Translations under genes and position numbers: made by a program
In this document: positions 22,401 through 34,445 of the stretch, one piece after another
How positions within the stretch are numbered: the first letter of the stretch is position 1
Layout of the letters: every line of letters starts with the position of its first letter
Notes under the pieces: model-generated
The model's database searches: none
Told to the model about the DNA's origin: nothing
Seen by the model: only the letters and a program-made list of their open reading frames with translations
Assembly: GCA_905147135.1 (NCBI GenBank)
Contig: LR990045.1
Span: 13,802,173-13,866,172, forward strand
Length of the DNA: 64,000 bases
Direction of reading: 5' to 3'
Origin: Blastobasis lacticolella
Taxonomy: Eukaryota; Arthropoda; Insecta; Lepidoptera; Blastobasidae

Positions 22401-25400
22401 GCTGCCTTTTTTATGTTCCGGTTTGAAGGATAAAAAACCAGCGCAATTACAGGCGAGAACCATATCTTTGTCCTCATAAATACATGTGAAGATGTATGAA
22501 TATGGAAGAGGCGAAAGAGGTGTATCAGGATCGTAGCTTGTGGCACTCGAGTCTCTGCCTACCCTTATGGTAAATGGGCGTGACTGTGTCTGTGTATGTA
22601 TGTGTACACTTACACTGAATATAAGTGTACAAATCGTAGATATAATGGGCATAGAGAAACTACTTGGTAAGTAGGTAGTTTATCTATGATTATGGGCGAT
22701 TTGCCGCTTTCCATAAGTGGATGTTTGCTTGTTTGTCACTAAAATGAGTAGTGCCACTAAAAAATATTATTATTTATTAACCTTAACTTCATATTTCATC
22801 ACAGGGAATACAATAGTACAAGAAGGCGAATCAAATTCTACGACGTATTTTATCCACGAGGGAGAAGTTGAACAGTGGGCCACGGACGCTTAGTAAGTTG
22901 TATGTTGTTGGTTTTCGCCCGTGTGCAGTTCGAAACCCTGTCAACATTAAATCCCGAGGCACTCTGCTATTTTACGGAATTTATTTATTTATTTATTTAT
23001 TTATTTAAAACTTCATGCACATTACAGTACAATGGCGGACTTAAAGCTACGTAGCTTTTTCTACCAGTCAACCAGAGAACAATTACCAAAAATTACAAGG
23101 CGGTGCTACAAAAGAACAAGATAAAAAAACATAAAACTGACTAAAAGTAACATTAATTAAATAAGTATATCAAACATTCACAGACCGAAACTTATAGATA
23201 GTAAAATAAGAGAGAGAGAAAGAGAGAGAGAACAAGGAACTGAGCATAACAAGCTACTGGCACACTCAACAACGCTACTGCCCAAACACTTAAAAAAAAA
23301 AAAGAGGGTAAAGAGAAAGACTATGTAGGAAAATATATAAGGTGTTACAGAGACTTAAGGAAATAACTGTGAACTGCTTTTTTGAAAGTAAATTTACTGG
23401 AACTTCGTCTGATCTCCAAAGGTAGATCATTCCAAAGTCTAGCAGCGATTAAGGAAAAAGAATTGGACAGAAATCCAGTCCGGTGAAGGGGAAGGTTTAA
23501 GGAGAGAGTGTTTGAAGAACGGAGGCTACGGTCGTGGGTGTCGCAAAGATATTGGAACTTGCATTTCAAATATTCAGGGACGGCTGGATCGTGAAGTATA
23601 GAGTAAAGGGAGGTAAGGATTCCTTGGTTGCGACGATGTCGTATAGGCAGCCATTTTAGCTTCTCACGAAAGCTTGATACGTGATCGTACTTACGTAAGC
23701 CGTAAATGAAGCGAATACAGTTATTTAGTAGTCGATCCAATTTATTCAGTTGCTCCTGATTGAGGTCGGAGCAACACACATCACCATAATCAATAATTGG
23801 TAAAATTAAGGATTGGACAAGTACAATTTTTGTGGCAGATGGTAAAAAATATTTAAAACGATAGAGGGATCGCAAAGCCCCTGTAACTTTTCTGCTAACC
23901 TCAGTCAGCTGATTAGACCAGCTTAAAGTGTTGTCCATTTGAATTTAACTATGAAACTCGCAAAGAATGTAGCTTCTTGTAGGTAATGAGAGAGCTACAG
24001 TAGTTTCGGATATTATCAAATCGATTTCTTTCTCTTTCTCACTCGGAGCGATCACATCGGCTAAGTAGCCATCTGTAAAGCCGTACCCGGAGAGATTATC
24101 TATCACTGCATAACATCGGGTCCTATTAATGGACCTGCACGTAAAGCCCCGAGGCAAATACCGAGAGCAAAGTCTGAGTCAGAACTCAAGCAGAATCGCA
24201 CGAGCAGCGAGGACGATACTGGCGGTGTCAACACGCAAGCTTGACAAGGGATGACGATGGTACAGGGATGCAAACGTCACCAAACAAGCGGGAGCCAGAG
24301 GCTCAGGCTGTACGATAAGTAGGAAGTTCAAATGCTACGATCGGGGGCAAACACTGGATATCTGTCAAGTTCTGCTGTGTATGGCCCTCTCGGTAACTAT
24401 TATGCGAAGACGTACGGTAAAAGAGAGATTGCGTTCTTATTTCTTCGAGCTATCTTATAAACTAAATCAAGCTAAGACATACTTCATATTTCTAATATTT
24501 TCTTATCCTGGCGCAAAACTTACCTGTTTTAAGGCCACCTTCCCCTGACTGTTGGGCAAACTCCTAATAAGTCTCTGCCCAAGTATCCTGAGGGTTCCGA
24601 ACTAACGAATAGGTACTCACTCGGTCCGAAGTGCATCGCGAGAATTTGTAAACAAAGTGTTATTTATTGGTTATCATCATAGTTACAGTCTGCATTCATT
24701 TCAGTGGCGATGGGAGAATAATGCTGTTGATGCTGCAGAACCAGAGTTTCGGCAATGGCCCTGGAATACTTGGCTTACCGTATATGTTCACTTTCAAAAC
24801 TAGAACGGTAGGTATTCACGTAGGTACTTTACACTTCTGCTATGCCTACCCTCCACTAATGTGAAGGACAATCAAGTCCAGCAGTGGACTTTTATGGTGT
24901 GTCACGCCCGTATCAGCTCGTATCAGCTTGTGGCCTCGTCTCGATCTAACATCACAGAAACTAATAAAAAAAATCTAAGTAGGATGAGATGTCGAACAGT
25001 GAACCAGTAGTACACAGTTAGCCACCATTAGTATCACCATAACGCAACGTTGCCAGATCGTGCAGTAAGCGTGATCGTACTTGGTTTTTACTGCACTTCT
25101 TGCTTTCCAGTCGGTAGCGAGCTCCAGCGCAGAACGCCCGCGCCTCGGGGCTTTTTGTGATTTTCGGTGTAATAATACGGAAAATCCTAAGTAGTATTTT
25201 TTAGGTTTGTAACCTTATACTGCATCTTTTAAAAGTTATGTTTTTTTCTATTTCTGTACTAAATATATTTGCATTGTTTGGTCGTACATTCATGAATCCT
25301 ACTTTGATGATTCATTTTTTGTTGAATTTAAAATACAGTAGAGGTGTGTGTGGTACATAGTGACCCACTACACCGGCACGAACAGTGAGCCATCGCTCCA

Positions 25401-27193
25401 CTGTGTAAAACATCAAGATTCCGATTTTCTTAATTTCGTATAAATCAGCTACCCGTTATTTTTTAGAGAGATTTCGTTTAAAAAATGCGGGTAGGCAATA
25501 TCAGACTTCTGCCGTCAGTCTTCGTGAATACATACATGAATTGGCTGGACGGGGCGTCTTGGTTCGCGTGGTTTCAATTTAATGAACTCTATCTCTACCC
25601 CACTCCTACATGTACCCTATCCGCGCCCTAACCGTACTCTGCCCGTACCCAACCCCCCTTAATTCAATAAGATCCACTGCAAGTCTCCACCAGTGGATCG
25701 AATCCCTACTCCATGACTTACCTTTTTGCCTGCCTTACCTGTCGGTAGACGCCTAAAATATAATAGGACCATGATAAGTCCGTTTTGACTGACAGTAGTA
25801 AAAATTATAAAGTGTGGATATGGTAATAATCTGAGGATAATCTGTTCTTTTTACTCCTTCTCAGTCCTTCTTGTAAACTTTCAGTTATTTGGTCACACAA
25901 TTGGCTTGAACTTTTGTCTAAATTATTAATCATGCTGAAAATTATCTTCCGCGCTTCCTTTTTTATTGTTTGCCCAGTATTAAATATAATTTTTCATAAC
26001 TCACGAAAATAAATAAATCTCCAGAAATAAAATTGGTTGTTATGACTTTTATGAATGACGTTCTATGACGGATAAAAATCTTGGCATAAGTTGCCATACA
26101 GAGTTTTTTTTAATAAGCGATTCGTTCTTATTATAAATCTCAAGAACTCTAGTGTAGCTAGTTGATTATTTATACAACTTTAAAAGATACCACCAATGAC
26201 TGTAATTAGAAAATAGATTAAGTTATGTTGTATTGATTTATGTTTATTTATAGTCTTCATAGTTATTTTGGTAAATAAAACTAATTGCTTACACATTTAT
26301 AAAGAATGTATTATTATTTAATTTATCTACTATTCAAATAACTACAAAGACGAAACGTTAATAAGTTATCTCATTCGTCGAGCTCACTGTGTACTCCTCG
26401 GTTTGCTGTAGACCAACCCCCTGTGTGCCATGAGGTGCACACAATGAGTCATTTCCCATCTTTCAAAAAATCTGCATTATCATTTTTTCTATGAATATTT
26501 TTCCATTAACTTATATACAAAGTGAGAGTCAGATATATTACGCAATGACTAGACCAAAAAACATTTCATGATATTGACAAACTTTTGAGTTATGATTGTT
26601 TAACTTTTTTGTGGGTCACTGTTCGACCTCTCACCCTACGTACCTACTAGGACATTTGGCATATTTTATTAAATATATTTGAATACAAAAATGGGTTTGA
26701 AATTATGGATTGAATTTAAATAAACTAAACCAATAGGTACTCGAGTGAGGTTGATATCTTATAAAGGGTTTAGAATGCATATGCCACAGTCTCAGAAAAT
26801 TGATCATGGTTGGTTAAATTTAAGACAAGATGGCCTGACCAGAGAGTGTGATCAAGTCCAATACAATCTTCTCAACCAAATTCCATCAAGTAAGTTCCAT
26901 GGCTTCGGGATCGGTATCGATATCGGTAAAGACGGTTCCGCGTAGGCACCGTCTTTACCGATATCGTTTTGACCTACTCTCGATAACCTACCCAACACCT
27001 ACTTTACTCTACCCTTTACCTATTTTCTCAGGTCACGGATTTGGTATATATTTGCCGTGCTGACTGGAAGGATTTGTTGGAAGCGTATCCCAATGTAAAG
27101 AGAGATGTTGAACATAAAGCTTCGATTTATTTCTGTTCTTTAAAAAAAGCACTTAACACGCATCGAGAATTAGGGAAGGCTATAGTTGAGTAA
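19451..27193 (+). CDS. CNG/HCN-type cyclic nucleotide-gated-like ion channel, C-terminal four exons
   Basis: Four phase-consistent exons are visible: 19451-19691, 22805-22892, 24705-24807 and 27032-27193 (stop TAA). Together they encode about 197 residues. The first exon covers the last membrane helix (WTKIAILEVLSLLELWVIS) and the C-linker (YRDLYYYDFRVRNLL...YFQMLWVRNKG), with the bulky aromatic W-x-R-x-K-G end typical of CNG/HCN channels. The next two encode a cyclic-nucleotide-binding beta-roll (GEVEQWATDAYGDGRIM, then QSFGNGPGILGLPYMFTFKT), and the last the C-helix region. The phosphate cassette lacks the usual Glu after FG and the Arg-Thr-Ala, so nucleotide binding is doubtful. Upstream exons (voltage sensor, pore) lie to the left or outside; the ATG at 19451 directly follows an acceptor AG and is probably internal. 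An AATAAA lies at 27241. Introns carry transposons. Confidence 0.75.
20013..21082 (+). pseudogene. ORF1-like protein of a retroelement, frameshifted
   Basis: The first frame starts at ATG 20013 (MATNIIVNELLAFLQQKLD) and carries a helical N-terminal region with PTFVARDLNKLSPVTFDHVD. About 20390 the coding moves to another frame, which runs to the stop at 21080-21082. The second half has a Pro/Ala/Arg-rich, about 75% GC middle and a compact RRM-like end (LYLSRLHYTVTAKDVEEHI...YWPKGVVYRRFRG). The architecture is that of ORF1 proteins in lepidopteran retroelements as I remember them; no database comparison was possible. The AT-rich tail with AATAAA-type signals from 21225 fits a retroposed copy. 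It lies in a channel-gene intron on the same strand. The GC content contrasts sharply with its AT-rich surroundings. Confidence 0.6.
21260..21403 (+). repeat. 5'-truncated LINE tail between 15-bp target duplications
   Basis: AATAAATAGTCCTTA is repeated exactly at 21260-21274 and 21389-21403. The 114 bases between are an AT-rich 3' UTR ending AAATAAATAAACGTTAC. The element is almost wholly lost by truncation. Confidence 0.8.
21490..21850 (-). repeat. tRNA-derived SINE
   Basis: On the reverse strand it starts with a tRNA-like head at 21760-21842 (TAGCCGGGCGGTCAGAG as A-box region, GGTTCGAATCCCGCTTCGGC as B-box). The body includes AACCATGATCCAATCTGGTC, and it ends CTGGGACATTAACGCCA. The 6780-7060 segment is another copy. 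Confidence 0.8.
22980..23945 (-). pseudogene. Jockey/CR1-type LINE, 3' part with (AAAT)n tail
   Basis: The reverse strand from 23938 to 23345 encodes an uninterrupted 197-residue C-terminal piece of a LINE polyprotein. It contains LSWSNQLTEVSRKVTGALRS, then IDYGDVCCSDLNQEQLNKLD and ARLWNDLPLEIRRSSSKF. A 3' UTR leads to a (TTTA)n run at 22980-23007. GAATTTA borders both ends, a likely 7-bp target duplication. Closely related copies lie at 35058-36690 (-) and 27595-29512 (+). Confidence 0.85.
23946..24660. other. Intron sequence, no recognised feature
   Basis: This stretch lies in the channel gene's second visible intron. It has mixed composition and no open frame with splice signals. It may be old transposon DNA but I cannot name it. 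Confidence 0.4.
24979..26639. mobile_element. TIR DNA transposon (family A), reference copy
   Basis: Inverted ends GTAGGATGAGATGTCGAACA and (reverse complement of the right end) GTAGGGTGAGAGGTCGAACA bound 1,661 bases. Internal copies of an AACAGTGA-CC motif recur near both ends and at 25380. It carries one foreign segment of its own (about 25765-26135, shared with 17500-18250) but none of the three insertions seen in the copy at 7515-17043. No coding capacity. It lies in the last channel-gene intron in view. Confidence 0.82.
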
Positions 27194-27594
27194 CTTTATA
27201 GGTAATGTTTTCTATATTTAATGTGTATTTATGTTTAATTAATAAATAGCTATTATCGAATATGTTACATATTAATTTTGTGTTTGTGTAGGTACCTATT
27301 TTAGCACCCGTCCCTGATTCGCTTTTCTCTACTCTATACTCTATTCATAATTCCGTGTGACAAAGTGTAAACAAACAAAACAAAGATTGCCAAACTTTCA
27401 ATAATATCACTTTTGTAAGAATACGAATCCTTGGACTAACTTTCTAGCTACATGTTTGAATATGTTAAGTCTGCTTATCTTTAGAACGCATTGGAGTGTG
27501 CTTGGAACGCTTTTTCTCTGGCGAAGTAAAAAAGCATTGATCGGACCAGGTTCACTCATTTTGAACCGAATTAACGTGCAAATAACAAAAACTC

Positions 27595-29512
27595 AGCAAT
27601 ATCACAATGTTAAAACCTAACTTAATAGTAAAACTTAACAAAAACAATAACTTTAATGTTGTGCATATCAATGCGCAGAGCATTCCAGCACATTACTCAG
27701 ACTTACTTGCGTCATTTGGTTACTCTCCTGTGGATACCATTTTAATTTCCGAATCTTTCTTAAAGCCTACTCTTTCCTCCTATCTTTCAGGTTACAAATT
27801 AATCCGTAATGATCGAACGGGCAAGGGAGGCGGTGGTGTTGCGATTTACCTGCGCGCGGATATTGACTATAATGTAGTTAGTGTATCTGTTAGTCAATAC
27901 ACAGAATCGGCGGAACATCTTTTCGTTGAGGTCACCTTGCATCATAAAAAGGTTTTATTGGGAGTATTTTATAGTCCCAATCTCCACATCGATTATTTTG
28001 TCAAGCTAGAAGAAACGCTATCCATTCTACGCCCCAATTATGAACATTTTTTTCTGCTCGGTGACTTCAACACATGCCTGCTTAAAAACGACTCTCGTGC
28101 CCATAAACTGCAGAATCTCCTGTCCTTGGTCGATCTTTATCTCCTTCCCCTCACTGCAACTCATCACGCCCCAAACTCTACCCCTTCTCTCTTGGACCTT
28201 ATGATAACTTCTTCCCTTGATCACACAGCATCAATCGGTCAATTTCCGGCAAATTTTTCCTATCATGATCTTATTTATCTCTGGAGGCATTGAGGAGAGA
28301 TGCATCTTTGATTGATTGGATCCCTGTTATTGACACTGATCTGATCGATAACAAGGTAAACATCTTGAATGACAATATTATTAAATTGTATGACACTCAT
28401 GCTCCAATAAAAAATATTAAAATAAAGCATGTCCCGGCACCTTGACTAACTTCAGATATTAAGGATATGATGGGTAGACATGATCGCGCAAAAAAACGTT
28501 ACAGGAGGTGTCCTTCGGACAATAATTTAGATCGGTATAAATATCTGCGAAACCGTTGCAGTCGTTTATGTAGAGATGCTAAAAGACACTACATTTATAA
28601 ATCTATCGATACTTCTGACTCCTCACAGGTGTGGAGATTTCTTAGATTGCTTGGCATTGGGAAGTCATCTGAATCCTTTTATGGGCCAGTAGATTTAAAT
28701 TATCTTAATAATCACTTCTCTGTTCCACCTGTTGTACTAGACAATGTTACTAAATCCAAAACTATTTCAAATCTTGCTTCTCAACCTTTGCCAGCATGCA
28801 GCTCTTTCGTTTTTCAACCCGTAAGTGAGGAGGATGTCGAAAAACATATTATGTCCATTACTTCTACTGCTGTGGGCAATGATGACGTATCTTCCCGTAT
28901 GGTTTTCTTCTCCCTGAGCTCTTACCTATACGTACACACATTTTTAACTTCTCCTTGGCTAAGAGCTCATTCCCTTCAGCATGGAAATGCGCCAATGTCA
29001 TTCCTCTTCCCAAGATCTCCAGTCCCACCTCCCCTACCCACTTTCGGCCTATCTCAATTTTACCATTCCTCTCCAAAGTCCTTGAGCATATTGCCCACAA
29101 GCAGCTTAGACATTTCGTTTCTTCTAATAATTTGATATCTTCTTATCAGTCTGGGTTCCGTTCTTGTCATAGTACCGTTACTGCCCTTCTTAAGGTTACA
29201 GATGACTTTCGTTGGGTTATTGAAAAGAAGTTGATAACTGTTCTTGGTTTGCTCGATTTTATTAGCACCTTTAACAGCGTGGATTTTGACATTCTCCTTG
29301 CAGTTCTTCGATCCCTTTTTATGTCCTCTCCAGCTTTATATTGGTTTGAATCGTATCTTAGGGGCCGCACGCAGCGGGTCGGCTTGAATGAGTCTCACTC
29401 AGACTGGTGTGACCTCGTTGCTGGCGTGCCCCAGGGTGGCGTTCTCTCTCCTCTTCTCTTTTTTTTCTTTATTAATACGGTCGAATTTATTACGAAAAAA
29501 ATGAATACGTAG
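27595..29512 (+). pseudogene. Jockey/CR1-type LINE: endonuclease and partial reverse transcriptase
   Basis: An apurinic-type endonuclease domain is encoded at 27607-28293 (VVHINAQSIPAHYSDLLASF, ISESFLKPTLSSY, LLGDFNTCLL). The frame then breaks near 28290. A linker and reverse transcriptase fingers follow (28467-29135), and the palm region comes in a third frame (FRPISILPFLSKVLEHIAHK, YQSGFRSCHSTVTALLK, DLVAGVPQGGVLSPLLF; 28955-29512). The ORF stops at 29510-29512, before the YADD box, so the 3' third is missing. It belongs with the copies at 22980 and 35058. Confidence 0.85.
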
Positions 29513-30688
29513 TGTCAGGATAAAACAGATAACATGACCAAATTACCTACTTGACTGACATTAAAATATTTACAGTTATGATAAAAATACCTATATATTA
29601 ATACCTACGTTTAAAATAGCAAAAATATACACTAATACATATAAAATAATACTAAAAATTAAAAAAGTCGTCCACACCGCTGTCCCCCGGAATGGTGCCC
29701 AGATAGCTGGCTGCGTTGCCTCGTTGAATAGCGATGCTAATCCGATGCCCGAGGAACGAGCCAGCTCTCCGGTCACCAGTGGTGTCATTTAATTTTTTGT
29801 AAATTTCTGCAAAGAACTTTTTCGCACCAGGGCCCCACGGTCCCAACGTTTTCACCCCAAACGGCTGAAATACGAAGTCTTGCGCTAGACTTTCGTATTT
29901 CCTCGGCTTGAGGTTTTCCGCAGCCGAGGCCGCAGCCCCAGCGCAGCTGCCAGTGGAGGCCACATGCGGAGGCGCCAGTGTATCCACACAGGTAGCGTCC
30001 CACACCAGCACCTTCCCACGCTGCCACCCAATGAGCGTCATGCCGTCGGGCCTCTTGCCGTCGTCACGTACGGTACCTTGCGGCTCTAATACGGCCGGTA
30101 CGTTGACGGTGACAAGTGCCCTACGAATGATGTCATTGATTGCCTGGAGATTCGGCCTGCACTGCGGGTACACAAAAGACCGTGGTGCCCTAGCGGATCC
30201 ACAGACGCACCTCAGGGACAGTAGTGTGGACGAACCAGATTGACCCCCAATCTTATACCCAAACATATAGACAGCGATAAGTTGTTCAGGACGGTGCCGA
30301 TATTCGAGGAGGGGACTGCTTGCAGCCAGAACCCTGACTCTCGCTCTGTCACGGCTAAGAGACGAGCCCGTTCCGAAAGATTGGCCGAAGAAACTAATAA
30401 ATCTTTCAGAATTTTTTTGCATAAAGGCTCGTCCCATAGCCGTGGATGCATCGGAGACTCTGGGAGAGACTAATTTGGACATATACTCATCCAGGCTTTT
30501 TTAGCATCTGTGCAGCAAGGACTGTCTATAAAACTTGTGTGTGGTCCTAGGATTTCGCTGACTAAATTTTCGGTGCTATGAACAGATGATAAAAAAGCCG
30601 GGAGAGAAACACTTGAAATTTTGCGCACTCCAATTCCGCCTAAACGAACTGGTAGCGAAGCTTGGGACCATGCTCTTGAATTAAGATC

Positions 30689-33030
30689 TGTAGCCAAATG
30701 GATGCAGAGTAACCATACAAAGTAATCGCTACAGGGCCACCGGAAACGACACAACCGTAATAAACAGTGTGCGCCGACCAGTAAACCGAATATTCGTAAA
30801 TATAACAATATGACCAATTAGGACCCCGAGGAGTGCCTATTTAGTGCTAGTTGTTATAGACAAAATTTGAAACTAATACTGAATCGAATCTAATACATTT
30901 ACAAAATCAGTCGGAGACCTTATTAAACAGCAGCTACAATTCGTTAGCGCAGCGATGTAACTTAACGGCAGCGCCATCTAGTGGCGTTGCGATGAACTAT
31001 ATATAAATATGGGTCGTTACAGGCTCCCCCTATGTTTTTGAAGTCGACCCGACGATAAAACATAAGAGATGAAGTCCACGAACTGCTTTTTCTGGGTTGT
31101 CCTCGTCCGCGAGAAGCAGAGCGACTTTGAGTCGTTGCAGTGTTAGGCAACGTTTCTAAGGGAAGACCCGTTCGTTGTACAGATCGCTGGATTAGAGCAC
31201 TACCAAGAAGTAGGTTGGTCTTCTCTTTGGATTTATAAGCAGTAGCCGAAGTGAAGTAGAGCTTTCAGACGCTATGTTCAATATTCTAGGATATCCTGCC
31301 TTTTTATCTTCCCTCTCATTGAACATCACAAAGTCTCGTTATAAAGTTCGTACTCTTGTTCCGGAGTCTGGATGAAATTCCAAGTAAATTGTGATAGGTT
31401 CAGAATCATTCCAGCGGCCTTAATAAAGCCTATACCTAGGAGTGTTCTATTGTCTGTAGACTCAGGAAGTACGACAAAACTAGTTGAGACTACTCGATTG
31501 CAGATCGTTACGGGTGCTTGAAAAGAGAGAATCTTCTGACGTCTCGTCACTCCATCTGCCAAAACAACAGTAGCTGTTTCCTCCTGGAATTATTGACCTC
31601 GTTCTTTGAGCTTAGTATATAAATAGTGTGACGCCACACTAGTTTGTGCACAGGTGTCAATGAACGCGCTGCCCGCCACACCACCAATTTCAACGAAGAC
31701 CACTGGTCGAGATTGAACATCCAGTCGCATATTCAAAGAACAAAACTCCAACTTTTTGTTAGGTATTCTTGAAGGGCGAACACTGCAGGTTGGACAAGAG
31801 CTTCTATATACTCCTGGAGCTCCACATCCGTAGCAAGAGAACTTGGGTCCTGGAGAAATCTTAGGTTCGACCGTAGGCCGTTCCGCCACTGAATATTCTC
31901 CATTAGAACCCTTGGTAGATGGTTCTCGATTGCCACCCCTTAACTCCTTCGCCTTCATCTTTTTATTGCACTGTTCAATGACATGACCATAAGATTTACA
32001 GTACCTGCATTTCTTCCTAGACGCAGGACCCATTACTTTACTTGATGATGGGTGCTTGTCTTCTTTCAAACAAAATGTGTTCAACTGCACGCGCTTCATC
32101 AAGCAACTCGCTGTAGCTGGTCACCGCATGTCGGGGAACCTTGTCCCGAATATTTAGATTTAGTGAACCATAAATAATATCCATTTGGACTTTCTCTGTA
32201 GGTCGCTCGAGTTTCGGTAGTTGAGAAAACAGCATTCGCTTTTTTGCTATAAAGCTGTCGGTGGGAATGTGCTCTTCTTGATTTTCTCTGATTATATCTA
32301 GGTAGACAAGGTATTCCGGCTTTTTTGGAGCAAATGTTTCGCGCAGGGAGATTTCGAACTCAGACCACGACAAAATTTGTGTCTGTATACCTTGCCACCA
32401 GATCGCAGCATCGTCCGTCAGTAGTAGAGGCATTCCATCGAACACGTCATTGTCAGGAATCCGTTTGACTTTCTTGAAGGTCCGAACCGCAGCTAGAAAG
32501 CTTTCTACGTGTTCCGAGTCCTTGCGGCCGGGCAGGAAGCTACAGTTTTGCCTCTTCGGTTTTCTATTTCCTTTATAACTTCTCGAAACTGCTCTGCGTC
32601 CATTGTTGCCGGTTTAATTTTTGCCGATACGGATGCAGTAGTTGTCGTCTCCCGTCCGTATCTAGTAACAAACTTCGGCCCAACGTTGGTCGCCACTGTA
32701 GCCGAATGGATGCAGAGCGGGAAAACCAAAACAAGTGTCGTACGACGTAACTTGGATTTATTTGTTAGAGATATATAAGAGTACTAAATAATCGCTACAG
32801 GGCCACCGGAAATATAACAATATGACCAATTAGGACCCCGAGGAGTGCCTATTTAGTGCTAGTTGTTATAGACAGAAGTAGAAACTAATACTGAATCGAA
32901 TCTAATACATTTACAAAATCAGTCGGAGATCTTATTAAACAGCAGCTACAATTCGTTAGCGCGATGTAACTTACCGGCAGCGCCATCTAGTGGCGTTGCG
33001 ATGAACTATATATAAATATGGGTCGTTACA
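30689..33030 (-). mobile_element. Ty3-like LTR retrotransposon, gag-protease only, 4-bp target duplication
   Basis: Two direct repeats (LTRs) at 30689-31021 and 32697-33030 begin TGTAGCC and end TTACA. GATC flanks both outer sides (30685-30688, 33031-33034). Next to the 5' LTR (right, since the element reads leftwards) the sequence TGGCGACCAACGTTGGG fits a tRNA-primed binding site. Next to the 3' LTR there is a purine run AGGGGGAGCC. The interior of 1.7 kb encodes only gag and protease remnants; reverse transcriptase, RNase H and integrase are absent, so it depends on relatives. The LTRs share their outer and distal parts but differ in a 60-80-bp inner block. Confidence 0.88.
31326..32445 (-). 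pseudogene. Gag and aspartic-protease remnant of the LTR element
   Basis: The piece at 32038-32445 is a Gag capsid-like region (WWQGIQTQILSWSEFEISLR). After a shift of frame near 32095, the piece at 31590-32102 holds a perfect CCHC zinc knuckle (CRYCKSYGHVIEQC) and a second, degraded one (CYGCGAPGVYRSSC, no His). These are followed by a retropepsin-like domain with AFIDTCAQTSVASHYLY, where the catalytic D-T/S-G is DTC. A stop separates it from the rest of the protease (31326-31562; TLLGIGFIKAAGMILNLS). All are decayed. Confidence 0.8.
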
Positions 33031-34107
33031 GATCTAAATTTAGAATTTTGGAAATTACTGTTCGAATGTTTTTATCTAAACAGTCATGTCGCCAAATAGG
33101 ACTGCATCGTAAAAAGTACGTGAATTGCGGGTCGAAAAGGCAGAAACGGAGTAAAAATAGGGCCATGTGTGATTTTATTTTAAGTAGTTCTTCAGAATAA
33201 ATTTGGAATTTTGATTGTTTTTCAAGTATAAATGGCGGGACAGACTTGTCCAAAATGGGGGGCACCAAAAAGACGGAGAGTTTCTTCACTTATAATTTTG
33301 ATTCCTGGGGCCTTTGAGTCAAAATTTGTTATAATTTCAGGTTTGTTGATCAAATTTGGGTCCAAATATAGCTCACATTTTGAAAAATTTAAGGAAAGGC
33401 TGATATTTTGAAACTCAGTAGATATAAGTTGTAGATCATCTAAAACTGTTGTAACTCCATCTCCAAGTGTCCCGTCATCTAGGTACCATACGTTTAATTT
33501 TGACTTTAATTTTGAAATAATAGGTTGTATTGCCAAACTAAATATAGCTGGTCCGAGTGGGTCTCCCTGTTGACACCCTACTTTTGAATTCAAAACATTG
33601 CTTTTATACATCAATTTACAAGGGTAATTATAACACTGCCAAATATAGGGAAGAAGTTCTGGACATTGTTTTTTAATTTCTGTAAGTAAGGTGTCTCTAT
33701 TTACCGAATTAATTGCATTTTTGACGTCTACTTTCAACACGACTTCAGCCTGGTTGCTGGATATAAAAGTACGCAAGGCGTGTACTGCGGCTTCGCAGCC
33801 ACCTTTGCTCCCATAACCAAGCTGAATCGGCTGAAAAATAGACGTTAACTTAGGAGCCAATTTTTTACAACTTTGGAGGCGAGTCTCCGAATGGTAGTGC
33901 CCACAGCAATCGGCCTGACTACCCCCTCTTTCTTCATTAGGGCGCACAGATTCGCCCCGTATAAAATATCTATCACTTGTGTGTTGACCTTTCCCGCTAA
34001 CATAACGTTAATGAGGGCGGTGAGTTCCTCCAAAAGCTTGATACCGGCGTCCCCGCAGGACTTGCACAACAGATCCTTTAGAACCAAGATTTTCTCTGGA
34101 GAGTACT

Positions 34108-34445
34108 ACATGGGGCTCGTCAAGAAGGGTAAAAATATTTTTACAGGTTCGGCAACATGTGAGTGATATCCCCTGGTATTTGAAACGTCCATAGGTATAT
34201 AGGCTGCGGCTGCTTTTAGTGTCAAATACCTAATTCAAATATGGATTCAAATAATTTATTTCGCTTTTCAGTGAAGGAAAATATCGTCAAAAAACTTGCA
34301 TGTTAGAGATTAATTCGAATTATAAAGTCTGCCAATCCGCATTGGGCCTGAGTGGTAAACAATTGCCCGTTCTCTCTCAATGAGAGGACAGATTTATTCC
34401 CTAGTAGTTTAGATGTGTGTAGGCTGACGACGACGGTGATAACTA
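34108..34445. repeat. Two SINE/LINE-tail fragments
   Basis: GTTCGGCAACATGTGAG and CCATAGGTATATAGGCTGCG (34130-34210) belong to the GGCAAACAAGC family. TCTGCCAATCCGCATTGGGC with CTCTCAATGAGAGGACAG (34325-34400) is the tail of another common lepidopteran LINE/SINE family that ends in GATGATG-type repeats. Confidence 0.6.

Larger units (their letters stand above)
29640..34110 (-). pseudogene. Non-LTR-type reverse transcriptase element interrupted by an LTR element
   Basis: Read from 34087 downwards, the protein starts with ALMKKEGVVRPIAVGTTIRR. It passes through IQLGYGSKGGCEAAVHALRT and NSKVGCQQGDPLGPAIFSLA to the catalytic VWYLDDGTLGDG (33222-33947). It continues across a frameshift near 33250 into FLLRFCLFDPQFTYFLRCSP. 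The insertion at 30689-33030 cuts it between two residues of the stretch KILNLDL/NSRAWSQASLPVRLGGIG. Downstream (29652-30482) is a conserved C-terminal domain (GKRPDGMTLIGWQRGKVLVW, ISIAIQRGNAASYLGTIPGD). This RT family is widespread in arthropods; its exact clade is not clear to me. Frameshifts make it a pseudogene. Confidence 0.75.
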
